From: an uncultured Eubacteriales bacterium
GTDB taxonomy: Bacteria > Bacillota > Clostridia > Oscillospirales > Feifaniaceae
DNA length: 12,732 nucleotides
Assembly: GCA_902474785.1 (NCBI GenBank)
Contig: CABRXB010000009.1
Location: 1-12,732 of the forward strand
Direction of reading: 5' to 3'
Below are positions 6,101 to 12,732 of this stretch, one piece after another. Position numbers and translations under genes: made by a program. Every line of letters begins with the position of its first letter. The first letter of the stretch is position 1. The notes under the pieces are model-generated. The model made no database searches. It was not told the origin of the DNA and saw only the letters and a list, made by a program, of their open reading frames with translations.

Positions 6101-9100
6101 AAAAGCGGCTATTATGCAACTGTTTTCGCCGGCGGCATCTGCGCGGACGCATACAATGTCTTGACCGGCTGTAAAAACACCGCCGATATTACGCTCAAGG
6201 CCAATTCTGCCTATGGCGGCGGCATTGCGGGACGGCTCAACGCCGGTTCCGCCGTCGACGGCTGCACAAACGAAGGCTCGGTCAGCGTCGCCAGCGAGGT
6301 CGCCTGTTACGTGGGCGGCATCGCCGGCGCGACAAACGGCGCAAACGAAATCGCGCTCACAGACTGCGTGAACAGCGGGGCCGTCGACGCCTATTCCGCC
6401 AATAATGCCAGCTCCGCAGGCGGCATCGTGGGCAATTTGTATTTGGGAAATACGGGCAAAGGCCTGACCAACAGCGGCGATATTTACGCGGGGAGCGACG
6501 CAAGCTCGGCCCGTGCGGGAGGCATCGCCGCCGTAGTGAGCATGAGCAGCGCCACTGCCGCTGCGCAAGAGGAGCTGCTTGACACCGCGAACAGCGGCAC
6601 CATCACAGCCAAGTCTTATAATTCCAGCTATGTCGGCGGCATCGTCGGCCTGCTGCAATACAGGGGAACCCTGTCCAATGCGAAAAACACCGGCAAAATC
6701 ATTGGTATCTCCACAGACAGCGGCACATATACGGGGGGACTTGTCGGCAGCATTTCCGGGTCCAATCAAAGGGAAATCAGCGGCGGCGTCAATGAGGGAG
6801 CCGTTTTGGGTCAGGTGACGCTTGGCACCGCCTATGTGGGCGGCCTGGTCGGAAGCGCGACCTGGATGGAAATGGATGCCTGTGTCAACGTAGGCAGCGT
6901 GGCGGGCGAATACGTCGGTCAGCGCAATGGCAGCGCCTATGTGGGCGGGCTGGTCGGATATATGGCGGCAAGCGCCGAGGCTGCAATAAAGCGTTCAGCC
7001 TCCACCGGCGCAGTTTCGATTTCTGCCAGCGGCAGCGGCTCGTACAACGCCGGCGGCGCCATCGGACGAAGCGGCGCGACGGCCGCCCAACCGTTGATCT
7101 TTGCGGACAATTTGATCGCCGCTCCGATTTCCGTGGTTTCGACCGCGGCGGGCTCGGTCTACGACAGCCCGGTGTTTGGCTATATCGCAACTTCCGGCGG
7201 CAGGATTACCGCGCTGGCGGAGGCGTCCGCCGACAACTACTTTAGCGTTGATGTCGGAGGCGCTGAAGAGTCCAGCGGCTACAATTCGGGGAAACACGAC
7301 AGCATTACCGCCCTGAAGCTGAACACGCCTTTGACGCTGGCTTTTGACGACAACGAGGGCAAAAACGCGCTGGCTGTTGGGGCAAGCGAGCAGATGCGCT
7401 TTTCGCCAAAGGGAGAAGGGCAGCCCAGCAGCTCTATTGAAGGCACCACCGTCAAGCCCGCAGGCGACGCAAGCGGCGTGGATGAATACAACGCCGAGAT
7501 GCCGCTGAACACCGAAACGGTGACAATGCCAGCGGGGTATGACGCATTTGCCGTTCCCTTTGGGACGCTCCAGGTGATTGTGGGAACGAGCACTGAGAGC
7601 GTGGCCGCTGTGACAGTCGACTCCGAGGCCACCACTCATACGCTGACAACCGCGCTGCCCGGCGCACCGGAGCAGGACAGTGCCGTGACAATCAAGGCGA
7701 TTGCAAAAGATGGCGAGGGCGACCCGATTGAAACTGGCAACAGCAGCCTCGTGATCTGGAAGTTCTATTCTGACGCCGATGGAACAAAGGAGCTCTCCGC
7801 CACGGCGCTTGCCAACTACGCCAGCGTCGCGGTGACAGGCAATGAGCTTGCCATCACCGCCGACAAGACGCTGATCACGCGCTATGTCTTCTATGTCAGG
7901 GCAGTTTCCGCGGTTGACAGCGGCAAGACCTCCGATATGCTGACCATCGCCATCATGCCAAGACCGATCACTGGACTGACCATAACAGCCGACGGGATAG
8001 GGGACGGACAACTGGCCATGCTTTCCGGCGTGACGGCGCAGCTTGGCGCGACAGTCTTGCCGCAGAGCGCAAACCAGGACGTCGTCTGGTCGAGCAGCGA
8101 CGTGACGGTTGCCACCGTCTCTGCCGGCGGTCTTGTCACCGCCCTGCGCGGCGGCACCGCGACCATCACCGCCGCCTCGAAGCAGACCGGCTCTGTCAGC
8201 GACAGTCTGACGGTCCATATCTTGTCCTCCATCTCCGGCCTGTCTGTCAGCTTGGAGGAGACCATGGCGCCGGGTGATACCGCAAGCGCCACGGCGGAAA
8301 TTTTCTACCAGGGCGGCAAGGTGGAGGGCAGCAGCGAGCCCGACGGCGTCGTCTGGTCGAGCAGCAACACAGAGGTTGCGACCATTGACAGCAACAGCGG
8401 CGAAATCACCGCCGCCGCGCCCGGCACGACGACGATCACGGCGACAAGCGTCGGAAGGGGCGCGGACGGCAACGTTGTCGCGGCCAGCGCGCAGCTCACC
8501 GTCTATCAGGAGGTCGAGCGCGTGCAACTGAACAAGAACGCCCTTGACCTTCTCGTGGGCAACAGCGAAACCCTGACAGCGGTTGTGAGCCCGGACAACG
8601 CGACCAACCCCGGCGTCAAATGGAAGAGCAGCGATACGAGCGTCGCCACCGTGGACAGCTTCGGCCTGGTGCGGGCCGTCGGCATCGGAGAGGCTACCGT
8701 CACCGTAAGTTCTGCGGAAAATGCGGATCTCTCTGACGAGGTGACGGTGACCGTCTCTTCGCTGAACAACACGATTCAATCCATGAGCCTCGCCGACGGC
8801 GACGTGATCGACGTGCAGGATGGCTTTACAATTGAGTTCACAGAGCCCATGGGCGGCACGCCGGTTGTCTCGCTGAACGGAGACGGCAGCGCCTCTGTCG
8901 TGTGGAGGGAAAACACCACCGTATTGGCAGTCGATCTGTCCGGCTTGACCAAGAATACCGAATATACAATCACAATCAGCGGCGTGGCCTATTCCAACGG
9001 CCGGGCCTTTGACCCCATCACCGTAGCCTGCCGGACAATAAAAGATCCGCAGGCGGAAGAAGTCCTGCTGATCGTCAGCGGCAGCGAAAGCGACACGATC

Positions 9101-10252
9101 CTCGACGGCAATGAAAACGCAACACCGGACAATGTCAAAGTTCAGTACACCGAAGAGGTCACGACAAAGGAAGAAGCTGCCCTCGCAGAGAGCAGCGCCA
9201 TTCCCCGCAACTATTCGATTTCCGGCTTTTTCGGGCTGAACCTGCTTGTCAATGACGAGGTTGTTGAACCGGCAAAACTCAACAGAGCCGTCACGGTCAC
9301 CATCGACTGGGATGTTGTGTCCGGCAGGCAGTATCGCATCGCACATCTTCTCGATGATAAAACCGTGGAGATCCTGACGGCGACGGCAAGCGTGAAGGAC
9401 AAAACGCTCACCTTCTCCGTCACAGAGCTCAGTCCCTTTGCCGTTCTCTCCCGCTCAAACAGCAACAGCGGCGGCGGCAGCGTCACGTACTACAGCATCA
9501 CGGCCAGGGCGGATGAAAACGGCTCCATCAGCCCGAGCGGAGCTGTCAGCGTGCGCTTCGGCGACGGGCAGACATTTGTCATCACGCCCAAAGAGGGCTA
9601 TCTCGTCGACGATGTCCGCGTGGACGGCAAGAGCGTGGGTGCGGTCAGCAAATACACCTTTGAGAATGTACACGCGAGCCACACCATTGCGGCCTCCTTT
9701 GTGAAAGAAAACGACGGATTGGCCGATGGATTTGCCGATGTTTCAGACGGGGCCTATTATGCCGACGCGGTGGCCTGGGCTTTGGATCAGGGCATTACCA
9801 GCGGCACGAGCGCGACGACCTTCAGCCCCGACGCGAGCTGCACCCGCGCCCAGATGGTGACCTTCCTCTGGCGCGCTGCAGGCGCTCCGAAGCCAAAGGC
9901 CGGCGGCAACCCCTTTGAGGATGTGCAGAGCGGCGCCTACTACTATGACGCGGTTTTGTGGGCTGTGCAGCAGGGGATCACCAGCGGCACGAGTGCGACG
10001 ACCTTCAGCCCGGATGAGGTCGTAACCCGCGGGCAGACTGTGACCTTCCTGTACCGTGCGGCAGGCTCTCCGGTTGTCGTCGAAAACAACCCCTTTACGG
10101 ATGTTGAGCCCGACGCCTACTATGCGCAAGCTGTGCTGTGGGCCTTTTCGAAGGGGGTCACTTCGGGAACGGATGATCACACCTTCAGTCCCAACGCGGA
10201 TTGCACGAGGGCGCAGATTGTGACCTTCCTGTATCGCGCCACACAAAAATAA
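3137..10252 (+). CDS. Giant secreted surface adhesin: beta-solenoid/GLUG, Big domains, three SLH domains
   Basis: A 2371-residue exported protein, probably held on the cell wall by SLH domains bound to a secondary wall polymer. AGGAGG (3123-3128) sits 8 bp before ATG 3137. Residues 1-25 are a signal peptide (positive MTKR, hydrophobic core, ALA cleavage site). Then come YVDGVNGDDENDGTS and GGTIVVCGD (parallel beta-helix start), four turns of the type ISGGEIGxFY (about 204-300), GEGNEGSPY (408-416) followed by a GLUG-type solenoid, a second FGGSVDGNGKTV start (863-873), and about eleven GLUG turns (962-1310). Residues about 1370-1610 are unassigned and probably Ig-like. Three Big_2 domains span about 1610-1876 (VVWSSSDVTVATV-type cores), a Big_5-like domain about 1877-1968, a region ending in SPFAVL about 1968-2105, a GGGS linker, a Flg_new_2-like repeat about 2118-2190, and SLH domains at 2199, 2258 and 2318 to the end. 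No LPXTG signal is present. Known relatives are adhesins or wall proteins. The ligand is unknown and no enzymatic domain was seen. Confidence 0.92.
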   Translation: MTKRLLASVMAFAMLFTLLPTAALADNDPPSDVVDVVYVDGVNGDDENDGTSKEAAVETLVAAYDKLREAGGTIVVCGDVTQGTSSWNVPAKPVTFTSVYEGEDYTSSAVLTINCTWKAHAALTFENIVISASNKVIYANGNKLTFGEGVTMATHGVTDPGLSLYGTDKATVGKTDIVIQSGLFRTVSGGASTASGSVTGDVSMEISGGSITALYTSSGNNSVEAKGVDKTATVTISGGVIGNFYGAAAPCGSEKITISGGEIGIFYSLYRYGTVGSAEGGSADPVIQMDITGGEIGTFYAGGYCTTSAGTSVVHGNVELNLTDDVGGAFSIANLYLRAYGSSAAHGHSAITGNLTVHTTQTSYANAKSVGQDAACIAGGIEVDISDAQGEDPFVPVGPGDEDQKVTGEGNEGSPYLLTTAEQIEALAKALSADADNRAEGLLWFPEGATTAQLQTAHYRLEDNITLVSGKTYSTDLKEFFCGIGSTSYPFKGDFDGNREAGYQITVQYDYTADAVPINYYIGVFSVTNDAVIHDLVVSDDSYFKVDQSSGVNLYGSMLIGHCSGKTVVQNCTVGGTAEVDFGERFFHNIRFGFIGGNFLGTIEDSTVTKGSTIQISGVSTSSGNGMARGAGIASLGGDATLRNCVNHANVTVEHGTAAGLVSAHNAAKIELEGCVNTGAILALSGSAYALDFTVDETTYENCVQQVEATGSWQLVAGETTTPLTAVDGVLDIPITAQGGNTYSDEVYLLSGDGARYVFSEENAVYVNLRPYSGYVGEPVFTEMTPLVISTAEQYLQVKAGFSGDAAALNAIFADTAAASATTSAKQTLLMQAHLKIGEDFSLGTPEAPLREPLGLGSTLHPFGGSVDGNGKTVAMYVSMEDASCDISSFVGVLDDNASGEIKDLTLVGALSYRENSQFHMSYVPMTTLVRDVPQGYVIRGCASRVSISYENDGSSLGSGTLFAGGLARYAYGEMENCTNEGDITVTEKSGYYATVFAGGICADAYNVLTGCKNTADITLKANSAYGGGIAGRLNAGSAVDGCTNEGSVSVASEVACYVGGIAGATNGANEIALTDCVNSGAVDAYSANNASSAGGIVGNLYLGNTGKGLTNSGDIYAGSDASSARAGGIAAVVSMSSATAAAQEELLDTANSGTITAKSYNSSYVGGIVGLLQYRGTLSNAKNTGKIIGISTDSGTYTGGLVGSISGSNQREISGGVNEGAVLGQVTLGTAYVGGLVGSATWMEMDACVNVGSVAGEYVGQRNGSAYVGGLVGYMAASAEAAIKRSASTGAVSISASGSGSYNAGGAIGRSGATAAQPLIFADNLIAAPISVVSTAAGSVYDSPVFGYIATSGGRITALAEASADNYFSVDVGGAEESSGYNSGKHDSITALKLNTPLTLAFDDNEGKNALAVGASEQMRFSPKGEGQPSSSIEGTTVKPAGDASGVDEYNAEMPLNTETVTMPAGYDAFAVPFGTLQVIVGTSTESVAAVTVDSEATTHTLTTALPGAPEQDSAVTIKAIAKDGEGDPIETGNSSLVIWKFYSDADGTKELSATALANYASVAVTGNELAITADKTLITRYVFYVRAVSAVDSGKTSDMLTIAIMPRPITGLTITADGIGDGQLAMLSGVTAQLGATVLPQSANQDVVWSSSDVTVATVSAGGLVTALRGGTATITAASKQTGSVSDSLTVHILSSISGLSVSLEETMAPGDTASATAEIFYQGGKVEGSSEPDGVVWSSSNTEVATIDSNSGEITAAAPGTTTITATSVGRGADGNVVAASAQLTVYQEVERVQLNKNALDLLVGNSETLTAVVSPDNATNPGVKWKSSDTSVATVDSFGLVRAVGIGEATVTVSSAENADLSDEVTVTVSSLNNTIQSMSLADGDVIDVQDGFTIEFTEPMGGTPVVSLNGDGSASVVWRENTTVLAVDLSGLTKNTEYTITISGVAYSNGRAFDPITVACRTIKDPQAEEVLLIVSGSESDTILDGNENATPDNVKVQYTEEVTTKEEAALAESSAIPRNYSISGFFGLNLLVNDEVVEPAKLNRAVTVTIDWDVVSGRQYRIAHLLDDKTVEILTATASVKDKTLTFSVTELSPFAVLSRSNSNSGGGSVTYYSITARADENGSISPSGAVSVRFGDGQTFVITPKEGYLVDDVRVDGKSVGAVSKYTFENVHASHTIAASFVKENDGLADGFADVSDGAYYADAVAWALDQGITSGTSATTFSPDASCTRAQMVTFLWRAAGAPKPKAGGNPFEDVQSGAYYYDAVLWAVQQGITSGTSATTFSPDEVVTRGQTVTFLYRAAGSPVVVENNPFTDVEPDAYYAQAVLWAFSKGVTSGTDDHTFSPNADCTRAQIVTFLYRATQK
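6020..7120 (+). repeat. GLUG repeat array within the adhesin
   Basis: About ten full turns and one degenerate turn follow the pattern (Y/F)xGG(I/L)(A/V)G, a variable loop, then CxNxGxI/V. Examples are AYGGGIAGRL, YVGGIAGATN, YVGGIVGLLQ, YTGGLVGSIS, YVGGLVGSAT and YVGGLVGYMA. Turn length varies from about 28 to 43 residues. Several turns carry a cysteine at the same place (NCTNEG, GCKNTA, GCTNEG, DCVNSG, ACVNVG). Two further degenerate turns lie near residues 632-690. The turns are divergent, so the array is old or under diversifying selection. Confidence 0.8.
9731..10249 (+). repeat. Three SLH domains, with a near-identical 35-bp DNA repeat
   Basis: SLH units begin FADVSDGAYY (residue 2199), FEDVQSGAYYYDAV (2260) and FTDVEPDAYYAQAV (2320), with a 60-61 residue period. 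The usual TRAE motif appears as CTRAQ, VTRGQ and CTRAQ. The DNA at 9797-9831 and 9980-10014, encoding TSGTSATTFSPD in units 1 and 2, is identical at 33 of 35 positions, a sign of recent duplication or gene conversion. This module anchors the protein to the cell wall. Confidence 0.88.
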
Positions 10253-10263
10253 AAGCAAAACAA

Positions 10264-10293
10264 AAGGAGCGAGGGCAAAAGCCCTCGCTCCTT
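10264..10293. terminator. Strong 13-bp hairpin after the adhesin gene
   Basis: AAGGAGCGAGGGC (10264-10276), loop AAAA, GCCCTCGCTCCTT (10281-10293): a perfect stem beginning 11 bp after the stop codon. On the plus strand the tail is only TTGCACTTTGG. On the minus strand it is TTTTGTTTTGCTTTTATTTT, so it may stop antisense transcription as well or better. Its placement fits the adhesin's transcription end. Confidence 0.8.
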
Positions 10294-10295
10294 GC

Positions 10296-10357
10296 ACTTT
10301 GGTAAAATAACAGTCTGGCCGGAGCAGGAAGATCAGGCCGCCCCTTTTTACCAAAGT
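10296..10357. repeat. 12-bp inverted repeat flanking 38 bp
   Basis: ACTTTGGTAAAA (10296-10307) and TTTTACCAAAGT (10346-10357) are exact reverse complements. The pair begins 2 bp after the terminator stem, so the two make a compound structure of about 94 bp. Confidence 0.65.
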
Positions 10358-10500
10358 CTGCGTCACTGCATGAGATCTTGGCGCATGAAATTCCGCATTG
10401 CTCCCCGTGGGAACCCGGGTGTTTGCAGGGCGGGGACTTGGAAGATTCTGCAACCGGTCTTGCTGTTTGTCCCGAGGTCTGCAATCGTCGTCCAAAGGCT

Positions 10501-10529
10501 GCGCGCCCCTGCCTTTGGTAGGGGCGCGT
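10501..10529. repeat. GC-rich hairpin CGCGCCCCT/AGGGGCGCG
   Basis: CGCGCCCCTGCC (10502-10513), loop TTT and GGTAGGGGCGCG (10517-10528) form a 12-bp stem with one G-U pair. There is no T-tract, and the stem abuts the TTGCCG of a possible promoter. Its role is unclear. Confidence 0.5.
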
Positions 10530-10556
10530 TGCCGGCCAGAGAGAATCGCCTATAAA
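10529..10556 (+). promoter_or_regulatory. Weak promoter-like pair inside the gene-poor region
   Basis: TTGCCG (10529-10534), a 16-bp spacer and TATAAA (10551-10556). No gene follows within several hundred bases, so it would drive either a non-coding RNA or nothing. Confidence 0.25.
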
Positions 10557-11181
10557 AAACAAAAGCCGGCAGGTGTTGCACAGTTTTTCAAAAGGCGAAA
10601 CCATGATACATTTGCGGACGTGTGTAATCGCTGGCTGGCTTTTACGAGGCAGGGGGGCGCAGGCGGGAATAAACCGGCGACGTGGCGTCCTTTTGTAGAT
10701 CCGACGCATCGGTGAGGTCGGTCTGCATACAAGCCGGTGCGTGGGGCCTCGTTTGTGTTTTCATCAAGGGCAGGGCAAAACAAAGAACATGGCCGCCTCG
10801 GACGCTGCCGCGCATCGCCGCAAAGGGCAAACACCGCTCGCATGCGCCATTTTTCTCAAAGCTCCTGTCAGGGCGGACGCCGGCAATGCTCAATCTTCAC
10901 ATTCCAATGCTGTAGCGGGGATGCAGTTCAGGCGCCATCAAACAGACCTGGTGCGTCATCTTGCAGGGGGATGGGCGCCAAGGCATGGGGCGGCCGCCCA
11001 GGTCTTCAAGGACAATCGCCAGAGTTCATCAGTCCGCCAAGGGCTTTGCCGGACGTCGAACAGGGGGAAGGGGACGCTGGAACGGACGATACGCCGCCCC
11101 ATACAGGCATTTTTGGCGACATAGTACGGCGCGCGGCCTCCCCCTTAAGCCCTTGATTTCGCAGAGCTGACAGCATGTCGT

Positions 11182-11259
11182 CACCCCGGCGGGGTGTTTT
11201 GAGAAAATGCAAGCGCGTCCCGTGGCGCGGGACAAAGAGCAGGGCGATCGCGCTCTTTT
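11182..11259 (+). terminator. Three tandem hairpins, two with T4 tails
   Basis: CACCCC-GGC-GGGGTG (11182-11196) is followed by TTTT. GTCCCG-TGGCG-CGGGAC (11217-11233) has no T-tail. AAAGAGC (11234-11240) pairs with GCTCTTT (11252-11258), closing with TTTT (11256-11259) and with GCGATCGC (11244-11251) in its loop. They sit just upstream of the promoter at 11275 and would insulate the alcohol dehydrogenase gene from upstream transcription, or form the 3' end of an RNA. Confidence 0.5.
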
Positions 11260-11274
11260 GCCCCCTGGAATTTC

Positions 11275-11303
11275 TTGATTCTTACAGGGAAGTAGGATAT
11301 AAT
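11275..11303 (+). promoter_or_regulatory. Sigma-A promoter of the alcohol dehydrogenase operon
   Basis: TTGATT (11275-11280), exactly 17 bp, then TATAAT (11298-11303): a near-consensus housekeeping promoter. Transcription should start near 11310, giving a leader of about 30 nt. This predicts strong, largely constitutive expression unless a regulator acts here. Confidence 0.85.
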
Positions 11304-11339
11304 AAATCTTGGAAATCATAACATAAAGGAGTGACCCGC

Positions 11340-12506
11340 ATGAACAACTTTTTATACGACATTGGCACAAAGATCTATTTTGGCAAGGGACAGATTGAAA
11401 ACCTCGGTGCGGCGGTCAAGGCCTATGGCGACAAGGCGCTTTTGGTCTATGGCGGCGGCAGCATCAAGAAGACCGGGATCTACGATGCGGCCATGGCGTC
11501 TTTGAAAAAGGCTGGCGTCTCCACGATGGAGCTTGCCGGCGTGGAGCCCAATCCGCGCGTCACTTCGGTGCGCGAAGGGGTCAAGCTGTGCCGCGAAAAC
11601 GGGGTGCAGGTTGTGCTGCCCATCGGCGGCGGCTCCTCGATCGACTGTGCAAAGGTCATCGCAGGCGCGGTTTCCTATGATGGCGACCCGTGGGATCTGG
11701 TGGTCGGAAAGGCCAGATACCAGAGCTTTTTGCCCATCGTGTCGGTATTGACGCTGGCCGCCACCGGCAGCGAGATGGACGCAGTGGCCGTCATCTCCAA
11801 CATGGACACCAACGACAAGTTGGGCACGGGCCATCCCGACATGCGCCCCAAGGCATCGATCCTCGATCCCACCTATACCTTCACGGTCTCCAAGTATCAA
11901 ACGGCTGCCGGCACCGCCGACATCATGAGCCACATCATGGAAAACTATTTTGGCGGCAGCGAGGGCGGCTACCTGCAGGATCGCATGGCCGAAGCCCTGC
12001 TCAAGACCTGCATCAAATACGGCGTGATTGCCCTTCGTGAGCCCGACAATTACGAGGCGCGCGCCAATCTGATGTGGGCTTCGTCCCATGCCATCAACGG
12101 CCTGATCTCTCTGGGCAAGGAACACCCCTGGTCGGTGCACTCGATGGAGCATCAGCTCTCCGCTTACTACGACATCACCCACGGCGTGGGGCTGGCGATT
12201 TTGACGCCCGCCTGGATGGACGCCATTTTGAGCGACGAGACGGTGGACAAATTTGTGGAGTTTGCCGTCAATGTCTGGGGCGTTGCGCCCGGGGCAGACA
12301 AGTTTGCAACGGCAAAAGAGGGCATCGCCTGTCTGCGCGCTTACTTTAAGGAAATGGGTATTCCCGCGACGTTGCCTGAAGTTGGCATCACCGATGAGAC
12401 CCATTTTGACGCCATGGCTGAAAAAGCCGAACAGGGCGGTCTCCTCAAGGCCTATGTGCCGCTGCCCGCCGCCAAGATCAAGGAGATTTTCCGCGCCTGC
12501 ATGTGA
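11340..12506 (+). CDS. Iron-containing alcohol dehydrogenase, BDH/YqhD type
   Basis: A 388-residue cytoplasmic group III alcohol dehydrogenase. The family reduces aldehydes to alcohols (butyraldehyde to butanol and many others), usually with NADPH. GGGSIKKTG (38-46) is the cofactor-binding signature typical of YqhD/BDH, and GGGSSIDCAK (96-105) is the second nucleotide loop. Metal ligands are visible as D194, H198, H267 and H281, in ADIMSHIME and the SVHSMEH/ITHG segments. From memory these are the same residue numbers as the zinc ligands of E. coli YqhD (387 residues). ATG 11340 is used because AAAGGAG (11325-11331) lies 8 bp before it; a GTG at 11331 overlaps that site. The gene starts an operon with the DUF2087 gene 17 bp downstream. 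Role: fermentative or detoxifying aldehyde reduction. The true substrate cannot be read from the sequence. Confidence 0.95.
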   Translation: MNNFLYDIGTKIYFGKGQIENLGAAVKAYGDKALLVYGGGSIKKTGIYDAAMASLKKAGVSTMELAGVEPNPRVTSVREGVKLCRENGVQVVLPIGGGSSIDCAKVIAGAVSYDGDPWDLVVGKARYQSFLPIVSVLTLAATGSEMDAVAVISNMDTNDKLGTGHPDMRPKASILDPTYTFTVSKYQTAAGTADIMSHIMENYFGGSEGGYLQDRMAEALLKTCIKYGVIALREPDNYEARANLMWASSHAINGLISLGKEHPWSVHSMEHQLSAYYDITHGVGLAILTPAWMDAILSDETVDKFVEFAVNVWGVAPGADKFATAKEGIACLRAYFKEMGIPATLPEVGITDETHFDAMAEKAEQGGLLKAYVPLPAAKIKEIFRACM

Positions 12507-12523
12507 CATGAAGGAGCATTTTG

Positions 12524-12732
12524 ATGAACCAGGAAACTGGAAACAGGGGAGAGGGGATCGACCGTTTTCTTGCACAGGACGGGCGCATCAAAACTCTGCC
12601 CAAAAACAGGGAAAAACGCCGCGAGGTGTTGTGCTATCTGGTGGAAAAATTCGAACGGAACAGGGACTACAGCGAGCGTGAGGTCAACGCTGTTTGCGAG
12701 CAGTGGCACACGTTTGAAGACCTGTTTTTGCT
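12524..12732 (+). CDS. DUF2087 domain protein, 5' part (cut by window end)
   Basis: ATG 12524 follows AAGGAG (12511-12516) by 7 bp and starts 17 bp after the dehydrogenase stop. The 69 visible codons stay open to the window edge. Residues about 22-65 (LPKNREKRREVLCYLVEKF, then Y-SEREVN and a final W-HTFEDL segment) match the DUF2087 pattern. DUF2087 is a small helical, probably nucleic-acid-binding domain found alone or joined to HTH regulators. The gene is probably co-transcribed with the dehydrogenase and might regulate it, which is inference. Its C-terminus is not in the window. Confidence 0.8.
   Translation, partial: MNQETGNRGEGIDRFLAQDGRIKTLPKNREKRREVLCYLVEKFERNRDYSEREVNAVCEQWHTFEDLFL

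Larger units (their letters stand above)
10294..11273. other. About 980 bp with no credible gene
   Basis: Open frames on both strands here lack ribosome binding sites and give arginine/proline-rich low-complexity translations. Visible structure includes a 12-bp inverted repeat (10296-10307 with 10346-10357), a GC-rich hairpin (10501-10529), a promoter-like pair TTGCCG-16-TATAAA (10529-10556) and three hairpins at 11182-11259. It could be a decayed gene, a non-coding RNA or plain spacer. No known RNA class was recognised. Confidence 0.5.

Noticed and set aside
6995..9346. 783-codon open frame on the minus strand inside the adhesin gene
   Set aside because: It is antisense to a clear domain-bearing gene, has no ribosome binding site or recognisable domain, and arises from the repetitive GC-rich codons opposite. 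The same applies to 4139-5131, 5189-6769 and 3392-4081.
10611..10700. Short ORF starting MIHLRTCVIAGWLL downstream of a promoter-like pair
   Set aside because: It has only a weak AAGGCG before the ATG and no recognisable feature.
9743..10709. Minus-strand open frames of 250 and 174 codons across the adhesin end
   Set aside because: They run through the terminator and SLH coding region, show no domain, and are rich in Arg, Pro and Ser as chance frames are.
10741..11124. 127-codon plus-strand frame in the gene-poor region
   Set aside because: There is no ribosome binding site, the composition is low-complexity, and overlapping frames of similar length exist in other phases, so no frame is favoured.
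11352..12575. 407-codon minus-strand open frame opposite the alcohol dehydrogenase
   Set aside because: It is a mirror of a strongly conserved gene; its His/Gly/Asp-rich translation has no domain and no ribosome binding site.
1..12732. CRISPR array, tRNA, rRNA, transposase or integrase
   Set aside because: I looked for spaced direct repeats, T-loop motifs and transposase-like proteins and saw none.

Overview
The window most likely comes from an uncultured or gut-type clostridial Firmicute (Oscillospiraceae-like). This is inferred from strong AAGGAGG-type ribosome binding sites, moderately GC-rich coding DNA, a giant secreted protein ending in three S-layer homology (SLH) domains of the CTRAQ-VTFLYRA style, and an ancestral BDH/YqhD-type alcohol dehydrogenase. 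No phylogenetic marker gene is present, so the taxonomy is inference. All convincing genes lie on the plus strand. I saw no rRNA, tRNA, CRISPR array or transposase.

Layout. (1) 1-1345: a 303-residue HTH-WYL (YafY-type) regulator and an 87-residue cysteine-rich DUF3795 protein. Each has its own extended -10 promoter. The two promoters share a 25-bp block (20/25 identical) at exactly the same distance from the start codon, so the pair looks like a small regulon controlled by the WYL protein. A perfect 16-bp palindrome at 5-20 carries the same half-site. (2) 1346-1785: non-coding, with a strong terminator-like hairpin. (3) 1786-2508: a DUF5131 (phage gp37-like) protein with a CX6CX2C cysteine cluster. 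(4) 2509-3136: a 628-bp non-coding region rich in structure: a 21-bp-arm inverted repeat, a possible promoter, an operator-like repeat, a terminator/attenuator hairpin with T6, and a tiny ORF whose stop overlaps the next start. (5) 3137-10252: a 2371-residue secreted surface protein with a signal peptide, beta-solenoid and GLUG repeats, Ig-like (Big) domains, a Flg_new-type repeat and three SLH domains. A very strong hairpin follows it. (6) 10253-11339: about 1 kb without a credible gene, ending in three tandem hairpins and a textbook sigma-A promoter. (7) 11340 to the end: a YqhD/BDH-family iron/zinc alcohol dehydrogenase and, 17 bp downstream, the start of a DUF2087 gene cut by the window edge.

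The genes do not form one obvious pathway. The window reads as three independent units: a WYL regulon plus DUF5131, a cell-surface adhesin, and an aldehyde reductase operon. The best candidates for undescribed biology are the WYL-DUF3795 regulon with its matched promoters, the structured leader/sRNA region before the adhesin, and the adhesin itself with its cysteine-bearing GLUG array.
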